The notes under the pieces: generated by a model
Database searches by the model: none
What the model was told of the DNA's origin: nothing
What the model saw: the letters and a program-made list of their open reading frames with translations, nothing else
Position numbers and translations under genes: made by a program
From: Ramazzottius varieornatus
Taxonomy: Eukaryota; Tardigrada; Eutardigrada; Parachela; Ramazzottiidae
Reading direction: 5' to 3'
DNA length: 64,000 nt
Assembly (NCBI GenBank): GCA_001949185.1
Contig: BDGG01000001.1
Span: forward strand, 2,435,324-2,499,323
In this document: in pieces, positions 23,987 through 36,239 of the stretch
Layout: each line of letters begins with the position of its first letter
Numbering within the stretch: the stretch's first letter is position 1

Positions 23987-24742
23987 CTACGAATCAGTAG
24001 AATTCGACTCGGAATGAGCTTTCCGTTTATTTGAAATCAAGTTGTCAATACTGAAAGGAAGACTGGGCCGCTTGACAGGTGGCTCCGCATACACGACCTC
24101 CACTCGCGCAGAATCCTCACCACTTCCTTGTTGTTCTTCTTCCGGGTCGGGCGATAAGCTCGACTCTCTCGATGAGCCTTCATGATCCAGACGATATTCC
24201 TGCACCTGTGTAATCGGTTCACTGACGTGCATCCGTCCGCCTTTGGCTTTTCGTTTCCTCCGACGGAAGTTGCCGTTCTCAAACATCTCATCGCAGTTGG
24301 GATCGAGCGTCCAGTAGTTACCTTTGCCTGGGCGGCCTTTCTCTCTGGGAATCTTGAGGAAGCAGTCATTGAGGCTGAGATTATGTCGGATGGAATTTTG
24401 CCAGCCTTGTTTGTTCTCATGATAGTAAGGGAATTTGTCGATAATAAACTTGTAGATTCCACTCAACGTCACCTTCTGTTCTGGCGCGGCACGGATGGCC
24501 ATGGCAATTAGTGCAATGTACGAGTACGGTGGCTTCTGATGTTTGACTGGCTTCGGAAGACTCTCCAGTAAACTGGCGGCGCATTGCAGCTGATTGGGGT
24601 TGAAGGCTATAGGATTGAACAAGGGGAATGGATACTGATTAAAAGACGGAAGTCCCGACGAGGAACTTCCGGTCAGTTGTGTCGGGTACAAAAACGGATT
24701 GGGGAAGAATGGAAATCGCGGGTCAATCAACCGACCGTACAT
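23987..24742 (-). CDS. FOXL1: Forkhead transcription factor, FoxL1-like
   Basis: Single exon. I take the ATG at 24742 ([10 protein letters not shown]), giving 251 aa; another ATG lies at 24787. The winged-helix DNA-binding domain spans about residues 70-175, with [14 protein letters not shown], the recognition helix [31 protein letters not shown] and the basic FRRRKRK wing. The [12 protein letters not shown] and [13 protein letters not shown] patterns are closest to FoxL1; FoxC and FoxI differ at these positions. An N-terminal Pro/Phe-rich region and an acidic Ser-rich C-terminus, ending near PFSIDNLI (an Engrailed-homology-like motif seen in many Fox proteins), flank the domain. It acts in the nucleus, in development. 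The class is assigned by eye and needs a tree. Confidence 0.85.
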   Translation of the reverse strand: MYGRLIDPRFPFFPNPFLYPTQLTGSSSSGLPSFNQYPFPLFNPIAFNPNQLQCAASLLESLPKPVKHQKPPYSYIALIAMAIRAAPEQKVTLSGIYKFIIDKFPYYHENKQGWQNSIRHNLSLNDCFLKIPREKGRPGKGNYWTLDPNCDEMFENGNFRRRKRKAKGGRMHVSEPITQVQEYRLDHEGSSRESSLSPDPEEEQQGSGEDSARVEVVYAEPPVKRPSLPFSIDNLISNKRKAHSESNSTDS

Positions 24743-27381
24743 TTTTCGCCGAGAGTTTGAGTGACACTTAGGCTGTATTTCAATCATGTAAAAACGACAC
24801 AAAACTTGCAACAAGGTTTCCACTTTGACATGATTATATGGATTGAGCGGATATGTGCTCTGCCACGCTTTGTGACATATGGTCACGCCCAACAATAACA
24901 AAGTCATGAAGCGGCCAGCGAGACTTTTCTCTGGGCAGCGTTTGTCGTCATTTGTGTATGTAGTATTATTGGGTAAACGAAGCGAGATTGTTGTATTTAA
25001 TCGTCAGATCGATGCTATGCATGTTGACATTACTCAAACTTATAACATGGTCCAATCAGGCTTGAAAGTGTCTTGGCCGCGGCTACTTCTAGCCCAACGG
25101 AAGGAATGGGGGCAACTTTCCACATGGAACGTGGGCAGATGACTTGAACGGGATTGTTTTCTCAAGTGGCGGACACTTCCAGCCAGCAGCAACATAACTG
25201 TTCGCCACTTGGAACGATTCCGTTCACTTCATTGCCGACGTCCCCTAAACTATATCATTTCTAACAGCATGCTTTCCGGCCTTTAGCTCCAGTCAGGACG
25301 TCGGAATAAACGCCTAGTGTGCCACTTTTGGCCAGGTCGTGGAAGCTCGAAGATCGCACACGGCGAAGGGACTCCAGCTGATCAAAAGTGCTGCCATCGA
25401 AAGGCTTCCCGTAGCGTGACTGTCGCTGTTTATTCACATAACACCCTACCGACCGCCCGATTAAACGACAATTTCGCTCGGTGTTTGTTTCTGATATTAT
25501 ATGGTGGTGTTTAATTTGAGTCTTTAAAAGCAGGCGGATAAATTAGCCGGAAGGCTGCGGTCGTGTTTAAACTGGCCGTAGTTAAGTGTTTGCCGGCAGG
25601 GCGTCGTTTATGTGTTATGTTCCAATATCCGGTAGCCACTGTGCAAACCGACGACTCTATAAAAATATTGCAATAAACTACCGACTTTGGGATCATTGAA
25701 AAGCAACCTCTTTTATGAGAGGGTCGTTAATATTACGCAATTGTCAAATTATGAGACCATGAATATTTTGGCATTTGAATTTTTAGAAATCTGTGCTGAC
25801 GTGGGGGAATGTCGAAGGGCAACATTTGGGTACCCGGCGTGTTTGTACGGCGAGTGTCCTTTGAAGAATGCTTGGACTGCGGTCCGACAATACTTTAGTA
25901 CCCGCTGTCGATCCTTATTCATCAAACTACGATGGTTAATACAACATTCGACCAAGGAGGGCAATATTATTCTTGGTCATATTGAACGTGTTGTTTAATG
26001 GTTAAGAGATGGTGAAGCTATGCGTACTGGGCACATTCTTCCCCCTTGTCACGGCAAGAACCCGCGCCAAGCCGACAGGTTTTCGATGGCTGTTTGCCTA
26101 TTTGGACTGTTTGCTTGTTGATTTTATACGGAAAAAGAAAACAACATGAGCAATGCGAAGCGAGGACAGCAAACAGCCAAGGAAAAATTTTGCTCGCAGA
26201 TGGATGAGGTAAAGTGACGAAGGATAACAATGTTCAGCTCCGTCAAGCACTATGATCAGTTTATTTTCCTTTGGCAAGATGTGAAAGAAAGAGTGACAGT
26301 TATTTTAGTGTTGTTCAATTTGTTGCACTTTGCTTTCAAACGCACACTCTTCGCCAGCAATGCAAATATACACATGCACGGGACTGTTTATTCTGGACAT
26401 CATCGACAAAACTGGGGCTGACAACTTTCGGTGTCGAACATGCCCACAATGACGCTTGTGGACAATCCCTACAGCATCGATCGTCGTACAGAGCGGTCAA
26501 CCGGCTGGTCAATCGTCGTAATGACATTGTATCGGCTTTGTGGATTGACACGTACACATCCACCTTCTATGCAGGTTCTCCCATTCATGAAATACCAAGT
26601 TGTGTGCACATGGAAATATTATTCCATCTTTGCACAATATCCCTGTCTTATTATGGTGTTCAAGTAAAATATGAATGCGAAAGAGACTGTGACGGCATAT
26701 CCAAGAAGCAAAAGCGTACAAGAACAGATCCGTACCAGTAGAGGCGCCACTTCCGGGTCTCTCATTACAAGAAGTGAGGGAGAAGCCCTTTCCTCGAAGC
26801 TAACGAGAATTTCTTCCCTTACCATCTGATTTCCATAGACCCACTTTGTTCGAAACCATCAGTTACGAGTGTGGGCAAAGTTTATTGCGAACTGCGATGA
26901 CAAGAGCGGAGGACAGAAAGAACCCGGAACTACAGCTTGACTGATAACGTCACTGCGAGAAACGCGAGAAACCACAGTGTAGCTAGCTCTGCAGTGGTGC
27001 TGTGACTGCGTTATGCATCAAGCTACCAGCTGCACATGCATTGATGATGGGTTCATGATGTTGTGCCAGAACACTGGCAGGAAGAGGGTTGCTTTTCATA
27101 GGGTGGCCGGTATTGATCTCGCTCCTTCCGGGATGGGTTCTCCGCCTCGCTCGACAATGCTAACACCCTTCTCGGTCTCTAAAACACAGATGGGTGTGTT
27201 TGTACATTCTTTCTCGTGTTTCCCTTCGGAAAACTCTTGTCAAAATTCATCAAGAAACACAGCGGAAATGACGTTTGAAGTAATTGAAGCTAAGTAGCCA
27301 CTTTGGTAGCTTGACCGCTATCTCATTACGGAAAGTAGATAACTGGAAGAGTACTTAGCGCGAGAGGAGACAATAACCAAC
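24743..27381. other. Long gene-poor stretch around a MITE
   Basis: About 2.6 kb upstream of FoxL1-like, and 3' of the small secreted gene that follows. It holds one MITE copy (25126-25245). The best open frame (25687-25998) is matched by one on the other strand and shows no domain. It may contain FoxL1-like regulatory DNA, but I see no specific site I would defend. Confidence 0.5.
25126..25245. mobile_element. Palindromic MITE, copy 2
   Basis: A 120-bp imperfect palindrome. The inner arms are CAAGTGGCGGAC and GTTCGCCACTTG, and the outer ends pair as GGAACGTGGGCA with TGCCGACGTCCCC. Intergenic copy upstream of FoxL1-like. Confidence 0.85.
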
Positions 27382-28021
27382 TCAAAGACGATAATTGAAA
27401 TAGCGGGGTCGGGTCGATCTTGTTTTGAGTTTGTCAGTCAAGGGAGAATCGCCTACCGGCTGTCCTCGGTTGGCGGCCATCACGTTGGGAGGAATCATGG
27501 CGTAGGAGGAAGAGTCGGATGAGGCCATCGGTTCTTTGCTACAGTACGTCACTTGGCCCAACGCTGGAAGAACCGCGTGTCTTGTAGAGTATCCTTCGCA
27601 GCAAGGACGATTACAGATGACCACTCCTCTGACGCTTTTCCAACCGGCCAAACAACACTGAAACTATAAAAGAGAAAAAACAAATACAACTGATCGAAAA
27701 TGAAGCAGGATGTTTTCCATCAACCATTTCGGACTTCGGCAAATGAAATCACGCAGATCGCATTCCCGAGTGGCGCACTTTCTCAGCCAATAACAATGAA
27801 AACATGCGCCACTTGAAATAACGATCCAAGTGCAATCATTAGCGGACGTCTCATACAACATTTTCCGCGGAATTACAAGTTAAGATACGGGGTGAAATTT
27901 AATTGACCAGGATACGCACTGTGTCATCGGCATTTGTGACCGGCACGGCGTAGAACATCACTGCACATCCAGTCAGCAGTAGACAGACAAGGTTCCCGAC
28001 CGACACTTTGCGCGATTCCAT
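27382..28021 (-). CDS. Small secreted Cys-rich protein (tentative gene)
   Basis: Two exons: 28021-27920 and 27657-27382 (378 nt, 125 aa); an alternative acceptor at 27663 adds two residues. Exon 1 encodes a signal peptide (MESRKVSVGNLVCLLLTGCA and on to VTNADDT). Exon 2 gives a six-Cys pattern CC, C, CC, C in the first 45 residues (CCLAGWKSV, CNRPCCEGY, TYCSK), then a Ser/Pro-rich tail. The donor GTGCGT is not strong, so the join is tentative; phase and the sense of both exons support it. The intron carries a MITE copy. The Cys spacing suggests a disulfide-stabilised peptide, but no family is assigned. Confidence 0.5.
27731..27852. mobile_element. Palindromic MITE, copy 3
   Basis: A 122-bp copy with inner arms GAGTGGCGCAC and GTGCGCCACTTG and outer ends GGACTTCGGCAAA and AGCGGACGTC. 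It lies inside the intron of the tentative small secreted gene. Confidence 0.85.
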
Positions 28022-29624
28022 TGTGCTATTCCGACTTCTGCCAAGCAAAGACACAAAGATATTAATATAAAAACAAAAGTAATATTCGGCGATAAACGCC
28101 AACTCGGAATATCCAGAAGCTGTTAACACTCAGATATGATGAGATATCATGATAGTGGAATTTGGGATCGTTACGACTCGGGACTCTTGGCTGTGGCAAT
28201 CTAAATTTTTGAACTCGGCACTACGCAGTGCGTGTCAGGTAATTGGCTACAGTTCGTGCGTTCCCGCGATGACTTCACGTCATCGCTTGATGATTCTGAT
28301 CGTTAGGAACAGAAAAATTGAGGAGAATATCATAAATAAAACAGTGGGCTTCCACATTAAGTGGATGAACTGATCCTAGCTTCCGGTTTGCCGTAGGTCA
28401 CGACAAGCAAGCTGGGTTGCGAAACTGTCTAGGCGGGAACCATATCGTGATAAGAGTCCATAATCCCAGCTCATACCGTAGTCCTGCCATGTAAGTTCAC
28501 CATCCATGCTGCCGTACGTAAACGCAAGTCCTGAGGAGAAACCCTATCATATACGTCGTCCAGGAATAATTTTTCCGATACGACAATGTTTATTCTGATC
28601 CATTACGCATCGAGATTCGAAGGTCTAGCGAATCCTTGTAACTATTAATACTTACTTATCTGCTACAGTATCTTCCACACGGCTCAAGACGTTGTAGGTT
28701 GGTGTTCGGCACGCCCAAAGGATGTTCAGCAGACAGAGGTCCTTCCACCGGTCTTCTTCAGGGTACTCCAACCTTTATGGAGGATTCGACAGAAGTCTGA
28801 AAATCGAGCAGTAAGATTAACAATCTTTGTCCCAGATGTTTGAGAAAAGAAAAGAAGCTAGTCAGTACCCAAGATCAGCAATGGAACCGTGGGGAAAACC
28901 AGTCGCTGGTCTTGAAGGTTCCTGCGAAGATCAAGTCCGATTCTTGCCAGTTCAACCTTCCCTAATCGACGTTTCGATAAATAGGCCACTTATAGCGTAA
29001 TGTGAACGATCAACCTCCGAAGGACAACGATGTCATCAACAAATGTATCCCGCACAATGCGCCGCGTCATACCACATACGTTCCTGACTTCGCTGCCGTC
29101 AAAAGACTTGAAAGAGGAAGGGATCTTTCAAGGACGTTATAGAACCAGACGTACATGGGACACTTGCCCGCTTTCAAGAACCTAACCATTTCCGTCCCGC
29201 TCTCGTCTATTCCAACTCAGCTGGAAGCCGCCACTACCACACCCTGTCAAGCCACCGGTCTTGCTCTACTCCTTCCGGGAAAACTGTCATCTTCCATGAG
29301 TTCCATCCATTGAAATACTGAGATGGTTTGTCAGTTGATTGCGTCCACCATTAGACTCTCTTGGAGTGGCTAATGGCCTACGCACTTGCTGCTCAAACAA
29401 TGGTAACTACTATACGTCAAACTTTTCAATCAAACATGCGGTAAAACTACAGAACCATGGTTCGTGCAAAGACCTTGATGTTTCCCTCTCGGTCAAAACT
29501 GATACAAGGTACATAGTATATACTGGTAGCGCTCAGGCTTGCGGAACATCGTGCATCGATAAATTAGAGGCACTCATCTTGGAAAACTAATATCTATTGG
29601 TGAAGCAAATTTTCAACTCACAAG
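28022..29624. other. Gene-poor stretch, apart from the decayed segment
   Basis: Between the small secreted gene and the 3' end of CARNMT1, both on the minus strand. Apart from the coding-like fragments at 28376-29300, reported separately, I find no intact gene. Confidence 0.45.
28376..29300 (-). pseudogene. Decayed or unresolved coding segment
   Basis: The minus strand has protein-like pieces broken by stops and frame changes. One, at about 28765-28656, reads YPEEDRWKDLCLLNILWACR and ends at a GTAAGT donor. Another, at 28530-28376, follows a CTCCTCAG acceptor, reads AFTYGSMDGELTWQDYGMSW and ends at a stop. A third, near 29290-29220, reads FPEGVEQDRWLDRVW before a stop. They cannot be joined in one frame with normal splice sites, so I favour a pseudogene. 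A highly split real gene remains possible. The family is not recognised. Confidence 0.35.
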
Positions 29625-31201
29625 TCAAGAGGCGGTTATCACGGGATCAGAAGGCTTCTGGCAGACAAAGAAAACACAGCGGTACTCGTACTGCAGCATG
29701 GAGCGCGGGTTCTGGACGTACGAACAGGGAATGTCGAACTTCTCTTCCTGTAAAATAAGTCTATATTATAGTTTAGAGTTAATCAAAATTTGGAAGCTCG
29801 GCAAACAAATTCAACCAGATCGTTTTTCTTTGAGATGGCGCATGCTTCCTGCCAATATCAGCTGAACCGTGCGCGACCGTAAAAACGATTCTGTTTGTCG
29901 AGCTCTCCTTTATCTTTACGACTTCAACAAGTAATATTTTCCTTGTCATACCAGAAAAACGAAACCGGTCTTTTGGATGGCGGCTTTCAGTTCGTCATAG
30001 GACAACTCGATACAGCATTCTTGCGGCATGTCAGCAAAGTGATACAGTAGTGGACCCAAGTTCATCCAGAAAGCTCCCGGCCTCAACAATTGCCAAATAT
30101 GTTCGACATATTCGACAATATTCCTCGCTGTGTCGATGAAGAAACACGTCACCACCGCATCCCAGCTAGCTTCACGGTCAAAGATTTCCAAGAAGTCTCC
30201 CGCTACCATGCCGAATTTATGGCCAGCCGGAAGGTCCGTCGGGTTCACATCGGGTACGGTAATACCTATCAGCTTATCTGCAGATGAAGTATTGTTGGAT
30301 GCATGTCCGATCCATGGGTAGATCTTGAAAGCGTCCACCTCGGTACAGGCATTCAGAACGAAATTCGAAGCGAGTAACATATAGAGGGAGAACTCGTTGC
30401 CTATACTGGCGTATCCTAGCTTGGCTAACTCCCATGATAACCGACCTAACCCTGCTCCTGGATTCAGAACTCGAAAGCCTCCCATATTCCTGAAACATCA
30501 GGCAGTGTTAAAGCCTAATACGTGGATGTGTTGGTCGATTGTACCTGTCAGTTACGGGAAGGTAACGTTGGATGGCAGCGATCAGCAGACCATAAGCTTG
30601 GGTTCGTTCGACGGCGCCTGCAGCACTCCAGTCCCGCATGAGCATCCGTAACGTCGTATGAACTTTCTCCATATGGAAAGTGGCGATGGGGTGGTTGATC
30701 TTGTTGTTCTCTTCATCTTCGGACAGTTCTTCGAAGGGGTTTTGTTCGAGGATCTTGAGTATAAAGTGGTAGTTGACGTCGGCACACTGTCTTAACGCGT
30801 CAAGCTGATCAAGGAAAAGGGGAAGCTTGGATTGCTGCCCTTTGGACAGGTCTTCGTAATGAGTCTGCTGCTTAGTGATCTTCTTCAAGCTATGCTTCCT
30901 GAAAGGACAACACATACATCGTTAAGCAAGTTTCAGTTGGCATTCTGGTACCCGTAATTAGCACTACGACTTGCTTGTAATAGCGGAAGGCAGCTACGAC
31001 GGTACGGAAATGCTGTCGTTCTTCCTCCAGCTCTTGCTCAGAGTACTCCGGTCTATGGCTGTGCGAATGATAGAGGCCGTCGTGTCCGGAGCCGTCATCG
31101 TGTTCGCAGGAGAATTCCTCATGAAAGCCACCGCTAGTATCTCCGGAAGTCAAATCGTCCGTATCGGCTGCCGGTGTCAGACGCTCAATGTTATTGTCCA
31201 T
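29625..31201 (-). CDS. CARNMT1: Carnosine N-methyltransferase
   Basis: Exons: 31201-30971, 30894-30545, 30489-29952, 29747-29625 (1242 nt, 413 aa; human 409). It transfers methyl from SAM to the histidine imidazole of carnosine to make anserine, and also methylates protein histidines. Signatures: FRYYKQ at the end of exon 1; the SAM site VLNPGAGLGRLSWELA; NEFSLYMLLASNFVLN; YPWI; VVTCFFIDTARNIVEYV; WMNLGPLLYHF. Exon 2 must use the AAG acceptor at 30895, since the CAG four bases earlier breaks the frame. The N-terminus is His/Glu-rich and variable. It lies head-to-head with TTC7, 435 bp apart. Intron 3 holds a MITE copy. Confidence 0.94.
29792..29908. mobile_element. Palindromic MITE, copy 4 (CARNMT1 intron 3)
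   Basis: A 117-bp copy showing clear ends: GGAAGCTCGGCAAACA on the left pairs with TGTTTGTCGAGCTCTCC on the right. The inner arms are more diverged (GAGATGGCGCAT and GTGCGCGACC). Confidence 0.85.
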
Positions 31202-31636
31202 GCTCGACGCCGTCTGGAATACTCGTTTTGCTCTCCTGGTTGGGTAGTTAGGTTATGCCGAGATAGACACACGGAAGTTACACTTGTAACGGGAACGCAG
31301 GTCTGTCAGAAAAATGAACCAAAAAGGATGGTCTTATCTGAATTTTAACTTAGTCGAATTTTTGTTTTCATCATAAGTATTAACCGCCACCTTGCGATTA
31401 GCTAGCAGAAAACGGGAATATCTCTTGGTGCACCTGTGATTAGGAGCGATACCTTGATCGGTTGATTGTGAGGGCGGCAGCTCATAGGCTTCGCAAGTTC
31501 CACACTGACTGAAGATTGTTTTGATTTTTCGATTTTTTTCCGAAGTTTTCAATTTCGGCTAGAGGATCCGTTTTCCACTTGTACGGGACTTTACGTTTGG
31601 TTTGCTGTATGCACCACTGAGCCAACGTATGCCATA
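31202..31636. promoter_or_regulatory. Shared divergent promoter of CARNMT1 and TTC7
   Basis: A 435-bp spacer between two divergent start codons of housekeeping genes. No TATA box is seen. A bidirectional promoter is inferred from geometry. Confidence 0.4.
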
Positions 31637-34600
31637 ATGGACCTTCTCTTTGGATCACCTCTCAGCAAGCTGAAAACCGAGCTGCAAACGCATCGGATGA
31701 AGGGAGAATGGGAAGTGATCTTGCACAAGCTGCAAGTGTTCGAAGGAAATCGCGGTACAACTGATCGATTTTTGCTCTTTGATTGCTCACTGGTGTTCTG
31801 ACAGGTTAACATGTCTGCACAGTGCGATACCCCATGTTTCTTGCAGACGCTAGTTTACTCTTTTACGAAGGGGAAAGTAAGGTTGAATTGCATTGTGAGG
31901 ACCTTCTGGCGCAGCAATATGGTCAACGGAGCGAGGAAACTCCACCTTCACAAGCTGCCACAATCATTTTGGACTCTGGGAAAGACGTCGACCGTCCTCC
32001 ATCAGGACTGTCTGAGACAAACCAAGAGACTGTCCCGGATAACTTCAAACATGACGGTTCAAAAACTTTGCAGATTTTCTTGACCGAAAAAGGCAGCGAA
32101 GAGGTAGAGCAGTCTTATAATTAAATTGTTTGTTGAGCTGCGTCGATCGCCTTCGGATGTGTGTTGAGTGCTCTATATTGTATGAGTAGATCCCCATGAC
32201 GTCCTGGGCCAGTGCGACGAGTCATCTTTAAGCTGAATTTTACTCTTGATTTCTGCTATTGTTGACAGGAGGAGTCGCTGAGGCATCTGTCCTGGATACT
32301 ATTAGCCAAGCAAGCGTACGTGGAAGGACAACTCGAAACACCTGCGGTGTTTTTGCAGAATGCCGAACTGCAAAAGTTTGAATTTTCTAAGCCACACGAT
32401 CCGCGAACCTTACGCCTGGTGGCCGAAGGGCTCGCTATCACCGGTAAGTGCGGCAACAACATTCCAATACTAATAAAATTCTACAAGCGTAAAAATTTTC
32501 CCAGCTTAAATTTCTGGAAATCTAATTCACAAGCGAGTTCATGTTCTTTTTATTTGTTTTCCCAGGTGCTTGTGCGGAAAAGTTTGACTTGCCCAACATG
32601 CCAATTCGCTCCGACCAAGAACGCGCAAACGACGCTTGGACATGCTATGAGATCGCAGCAGCTTTGGCCTTACGGTGCAACAACGCCACACCATCCGACA
32701 TCCTGACCACCCAGACGGCCTTCGAAGCCCACGCGCTTCTCATTGGACCGATCCTCGAGAAAGCCATCCGCACATGTCTTCTGGTGGGACCACAAGACGA
32801 GAACATCCAGCATTCCCTGCAGAAGTACCGATGGTGCCTGCAGACCATGCGCCTCATCAGTTCACGTCTCCTTCGGCTGCAGTTCACAAGACAGATGGTG
32901 GAGATCCTGGCTAGTGGCGTCGAATCGACCCAAGAGCATCGCGACAAACTAATTGAAAAGCTCGATGTAAATAGCCTACTCGTATAATCATACCAGCACG
33001 GCTCGTAAACCCACTGTCTAAGTAGATATAGTCGCTCGGTAAGCAAGCTCGACCTGATCGTTTTTCCAAGTGGCATACGCCGCCTGCCAGAATCACTGAA
33101 AACGTGCGCCACTTGGGATGATGGTCTGGTCGAGTTTGTCTGCGGAGCTCCCAAACGGTCAAAAGATACTGAGCAGTTTCTGTTGCAGCACCTGAAGGTC
33201 CAAGTGGCACGTCCCGACACTCCCACACCAACCACGACTGTTCCTCCAGAGAATAGCACTGACGAACAGATGCTGTTGCTGGAAGTGGCCAACAACCTAG
33301 CAGCCGAGGAAATGGTCTTGAATATGTCCAGTGACTTCAGCAGTCTGCGAAGCACGGCCCTTGGCTTGGCCTTGCCCATCCTGGACCTGTCGACCATCCG
33401 TGCGCTGCGCATGGACCAGATGGACATGTTGGAGTCCAACTGGTCTCGACTCATTCCACGATGCTACGACCTGCCGTTCATGGTTCTCCGCTATGCCCAA
33501 GCTCAGGCGTGTAACAGCAAGTACCGTCAAGCATATGGTACTCTGAAAAACCTCTTTAGGTGGGAAACTGGAGCTTTAAACATCCTTGTCAGTACTTATC
33601 GTCATTGTCATTCTTTAGGCTGAGCGAGAAAAATCTGCATGGACACATTCTGGCCGCCGTGCTGTGTCTGCAGCACTTGAGAGATCCTTTCGTGGGCGCC
33701 CAACATGCCGGCAAAGCATTGGCTCTGGCGCAGGACGACTCTTCACGATACATCGCGCTTTTACTGCTAGCTGTTTCTCTAGCGCAGCAGCTGAATCTTT
33801 CGACTATTCCTAGTAAGTACCTGGCCAGGGTCCAGATACTTTATCAGAACAGAATGTGACGAATATGTCGGTTACCGGATGCACCAGACGCAACAAGTAG
33901 TCGCGAGTTTGTTCGTTCGATTATGTCGAGAGGGTATGTGGATGTCGTCTTTTTTGCAGGAACGGATGACAACATCATGAAGGTGACCAACCTCTTCGAA
34001 GAGGCGATACAGTTGAACCGAGAGGACTACCGGCTCTTCCTCAACAAGGCTCTGTTCGAAGCACAGTGTGGACGGCTAGACGAAGCGTCGGACAGTGTCC
34101 AGCAATGTTTGATGGTCAATGAAGACTGTAACGAGGGTTGGCACCTCTGCGCTTTGATCTTGACCGCGGTGGGTCGTAATGATGAAGCGTTGGAGATCAT
34201 GGGAAAGTACGTCGAGGAAGAAACCGCCGACATGGACATTTTCAGCACCCATTTGGCTTTGTTGGAGAAGATGGGCCGCTGGAAAGACGCTTTATCACTG
34301 GCTAAAATTGTAAGCCCTTACGTTTTCTGTATTGAACTCGGTTTCCTCCAAATTATTCCCAGTGATTTTTTATATTCGGTAAATGAGCTGCGCCAGCTTT
34401 TATCCACCTGCGTACATGGCCCTGTGAGCATGTCATAATATTCGAGTATGCAGGTATATGAGGCATAACGACTCTTATTACGATCTCGCTTTGGCTGCTT
34501 GGATGTCGGCTTCTCGTCTAATCATCGTGCTTCCAGGTTCTGTGCAAAATTCCGGTGCCACACGACCGACTCTTGGAAGAAGATCAAGAGATTGACTTCC

Positions 34601-35844
34601 TGGATGGACCCAGCCACGTGTCTCTTTCCAGTATGCCATCTGACCGAAGAGGCGCAGGTGATTACGAGTCTGAAACTCTCCATAGCTACAGTGCAACCAG
34701 GACTGAGCCTTCTTCGACGGTGGAAGTTCTCAACGAGACCACGTCCCTCCTGCAAGCGGATGCTGACATAACCATGGACACTGCCGACAGTGAACAGATC
34801 GAGGAGACCGTGACGACTTCCACCGTCGTCGAGTCTGTCATGGCAGTGCTACAGTCCGTCACTGCCAACCTCGCTCTTTCCTCCACAGCCTCGTCCAACG
34901 AGGTCAACAAGGCCACCATTGTAGAAGCTAAGCTAACGGAAGATGTGGAGGTTCCGCCCGAACCCGGAACTACTCCATCGACCGGCATCTTCGCATCGGT
35001 AAATTTGTTTTCTGTTGTCTGAGGTCGGTTGCAGACCTGCGTACTCCGACCCAAGTAGCTATAATAGGGTTCTGGTGTGCAGGTCTTCGAAGCTTTCGTT
35101 ACACAGATTTCCGAATAGAGAATTGTGATTGATGACTGACCGAGTTTGGTTTTGTGGTTTCAGATCGTTGGGAAAGTCGCAAGTGTCTTCACCAGCACGG
35201 CAGCGGAAGTGAAGGCGGAAGCGGAGGACTTCAAGAAGGCAGTAGAGCAATGGTGGACACCGGGTGCCGTTGAGAAGCAGCGTGGCCTTTTTTTAGCCCA
35301 CATTGCCAGTCTACACATCAACATGGGATCCATTTCCGAAGCTGAGGAAGCCGTAACCCAGGCCGAGAGCCTCCATGTGGACACGTACCTCCTCGAACAT
35401 GTCAAGGTCTTACTGAATTTTCAAATATTTTTTCAGAGGACTCATACAGAAACAATGAATTACGTACAGAAACAATTCACTAAAATGAACTCAAAGACGA
35501 ATGAAGTTATTTAGGGTCTGTTGGCTGTCATTCATGGGGATAACGTCCAGGCCAAAGCTTGTTTCGAACTCGCCATCCTGCTCAATCCGTCCTTCGTCTA
35601 CGCATGGTTGGGTTTGCTGGACGTGGCGGTGCAGAATGGTAACTCTGGCTTGATCAACGAGTACCTGATCCAGATGCGGCAACACTGTGCCGACGATGTC
35701 GAAACCTGGATGCTATCGGGACAGTTCGCCATGGAAATGGATAAAGAGGAGGAAGCGGATGACTATCTAGAGAGAGCGCAGACGCTAATGGGAAACAGAC
35801 CGGTGAGAACGTTTCGAGTGGTAGACTGGAAAGTCGCTTTGTGA
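31637..35844 (+). CDS. TTC7: Tetratricopeptide repeat protein 7 (PI4K-complex scaffold)
   Basis: Ten exons: 31637-31754, 31823-32103, 32269-32443, 32566-32966, 33189-33559, 33619-33812, 33960-34309, 34537-34998, 35164-35406, 35515-35844 (2925 nt, 974 aa; human about 850). TTC7 bridges PI4KIIIalpha to EFR3 at the plasma membrane and so supports PI4P synthesis. The N-terminus (LKTELQTHRMKGEWEVILHKL) and LRLVAEGLAITGACAEKF match the family. TPR units are clear at FEEAIQLNREDYRLFLNKAL and GWHLCALILTAVGRNDEAL, and again in exons 9-10 (CFELAILLNPSFVYAWLGL). Exon 8 adds a Ser/Thr/Glu-rich disordered insert of about 140 residues, which accounts for most of the extra length. The last exon is read through a possible GTGAGA donor, because the in-frame end resembles the human C-terminus. 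Intron 4 holds a MITE. Confidence 0.9.
33032..33152. mobile_element. Palindromic MITE, copy 5 (TTC7 intron 4)
   Basis: A 121-bp copy with outer ends GCTCGGTAAGCAAGCTCGA and TCGAGTTTGTCTGCGGAGC, and inner arms CAAGTGGCATAC and GTGCGCCACTTG. Confidence 0.85.
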
Positions 35845-35957
35845 TACTCCATAGACTGGTAATTTGTTTGATACATTAGTCTTGTTGTCGTTTCATCTTG
35901 CCTAACAACAATCCTCCACCTTCCGAAGTTGATCTTTCTGAAAAAGAACGATAAATA

Positions 35958-36078
35958 GGAGTTCGGCAAACAAACTCGTCGAGATCCCATTTGAGGTGGC
36001 GCACCATTACAGCCAATAACACCCAGAACGTGCGCCACTGAGGGAAACAATCCGATCAAATTTTTTTACCGAGATCCC
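35958..36078. mobile_element. Palindromic MITE, copy 6
   Basis: A 121-bp copy just 3' of TTC7, with left end GAGTTCGGCAAACAAACTCG and inner arms GAGGTGGCGCAC and GTGCGCCACTGAG. Confidence 0.85.
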
Positions 36079-36239
36079 AATTATACTGATGCGAATACTT
36101 CAATGTTTTTATTGTTACTAAGACTTGATATAACTGGGCTGCCTCGAGGACCTAAAAAACGACTTTCTGTTTTTTGCATCGGTAAACGGCGGCTTAGTTT
36201 TTTCCACTCTAGTGCCGCGCTATTGGTCGAAAGCACCGA

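Noticed and set aside
25687-25998. A 103-codon plus-strand frame
   Set aside because: No splice sites, no domain, and an equally long frame on the other strand; likely chance.
26070-26190. Inverted repeat GGCTGTTTGC with GCAAACAGCC as another MITE copy
   Set aside because: The arms are about 11 bp, do not match the family and lack the outer ends. Chance is likely.
32645-33454. A 269-codon minus-strand frame
   Set aside because: It runs antisense through two TTC7 exons and a MITE, and is rich in Arg/Ser as shadow frames are.
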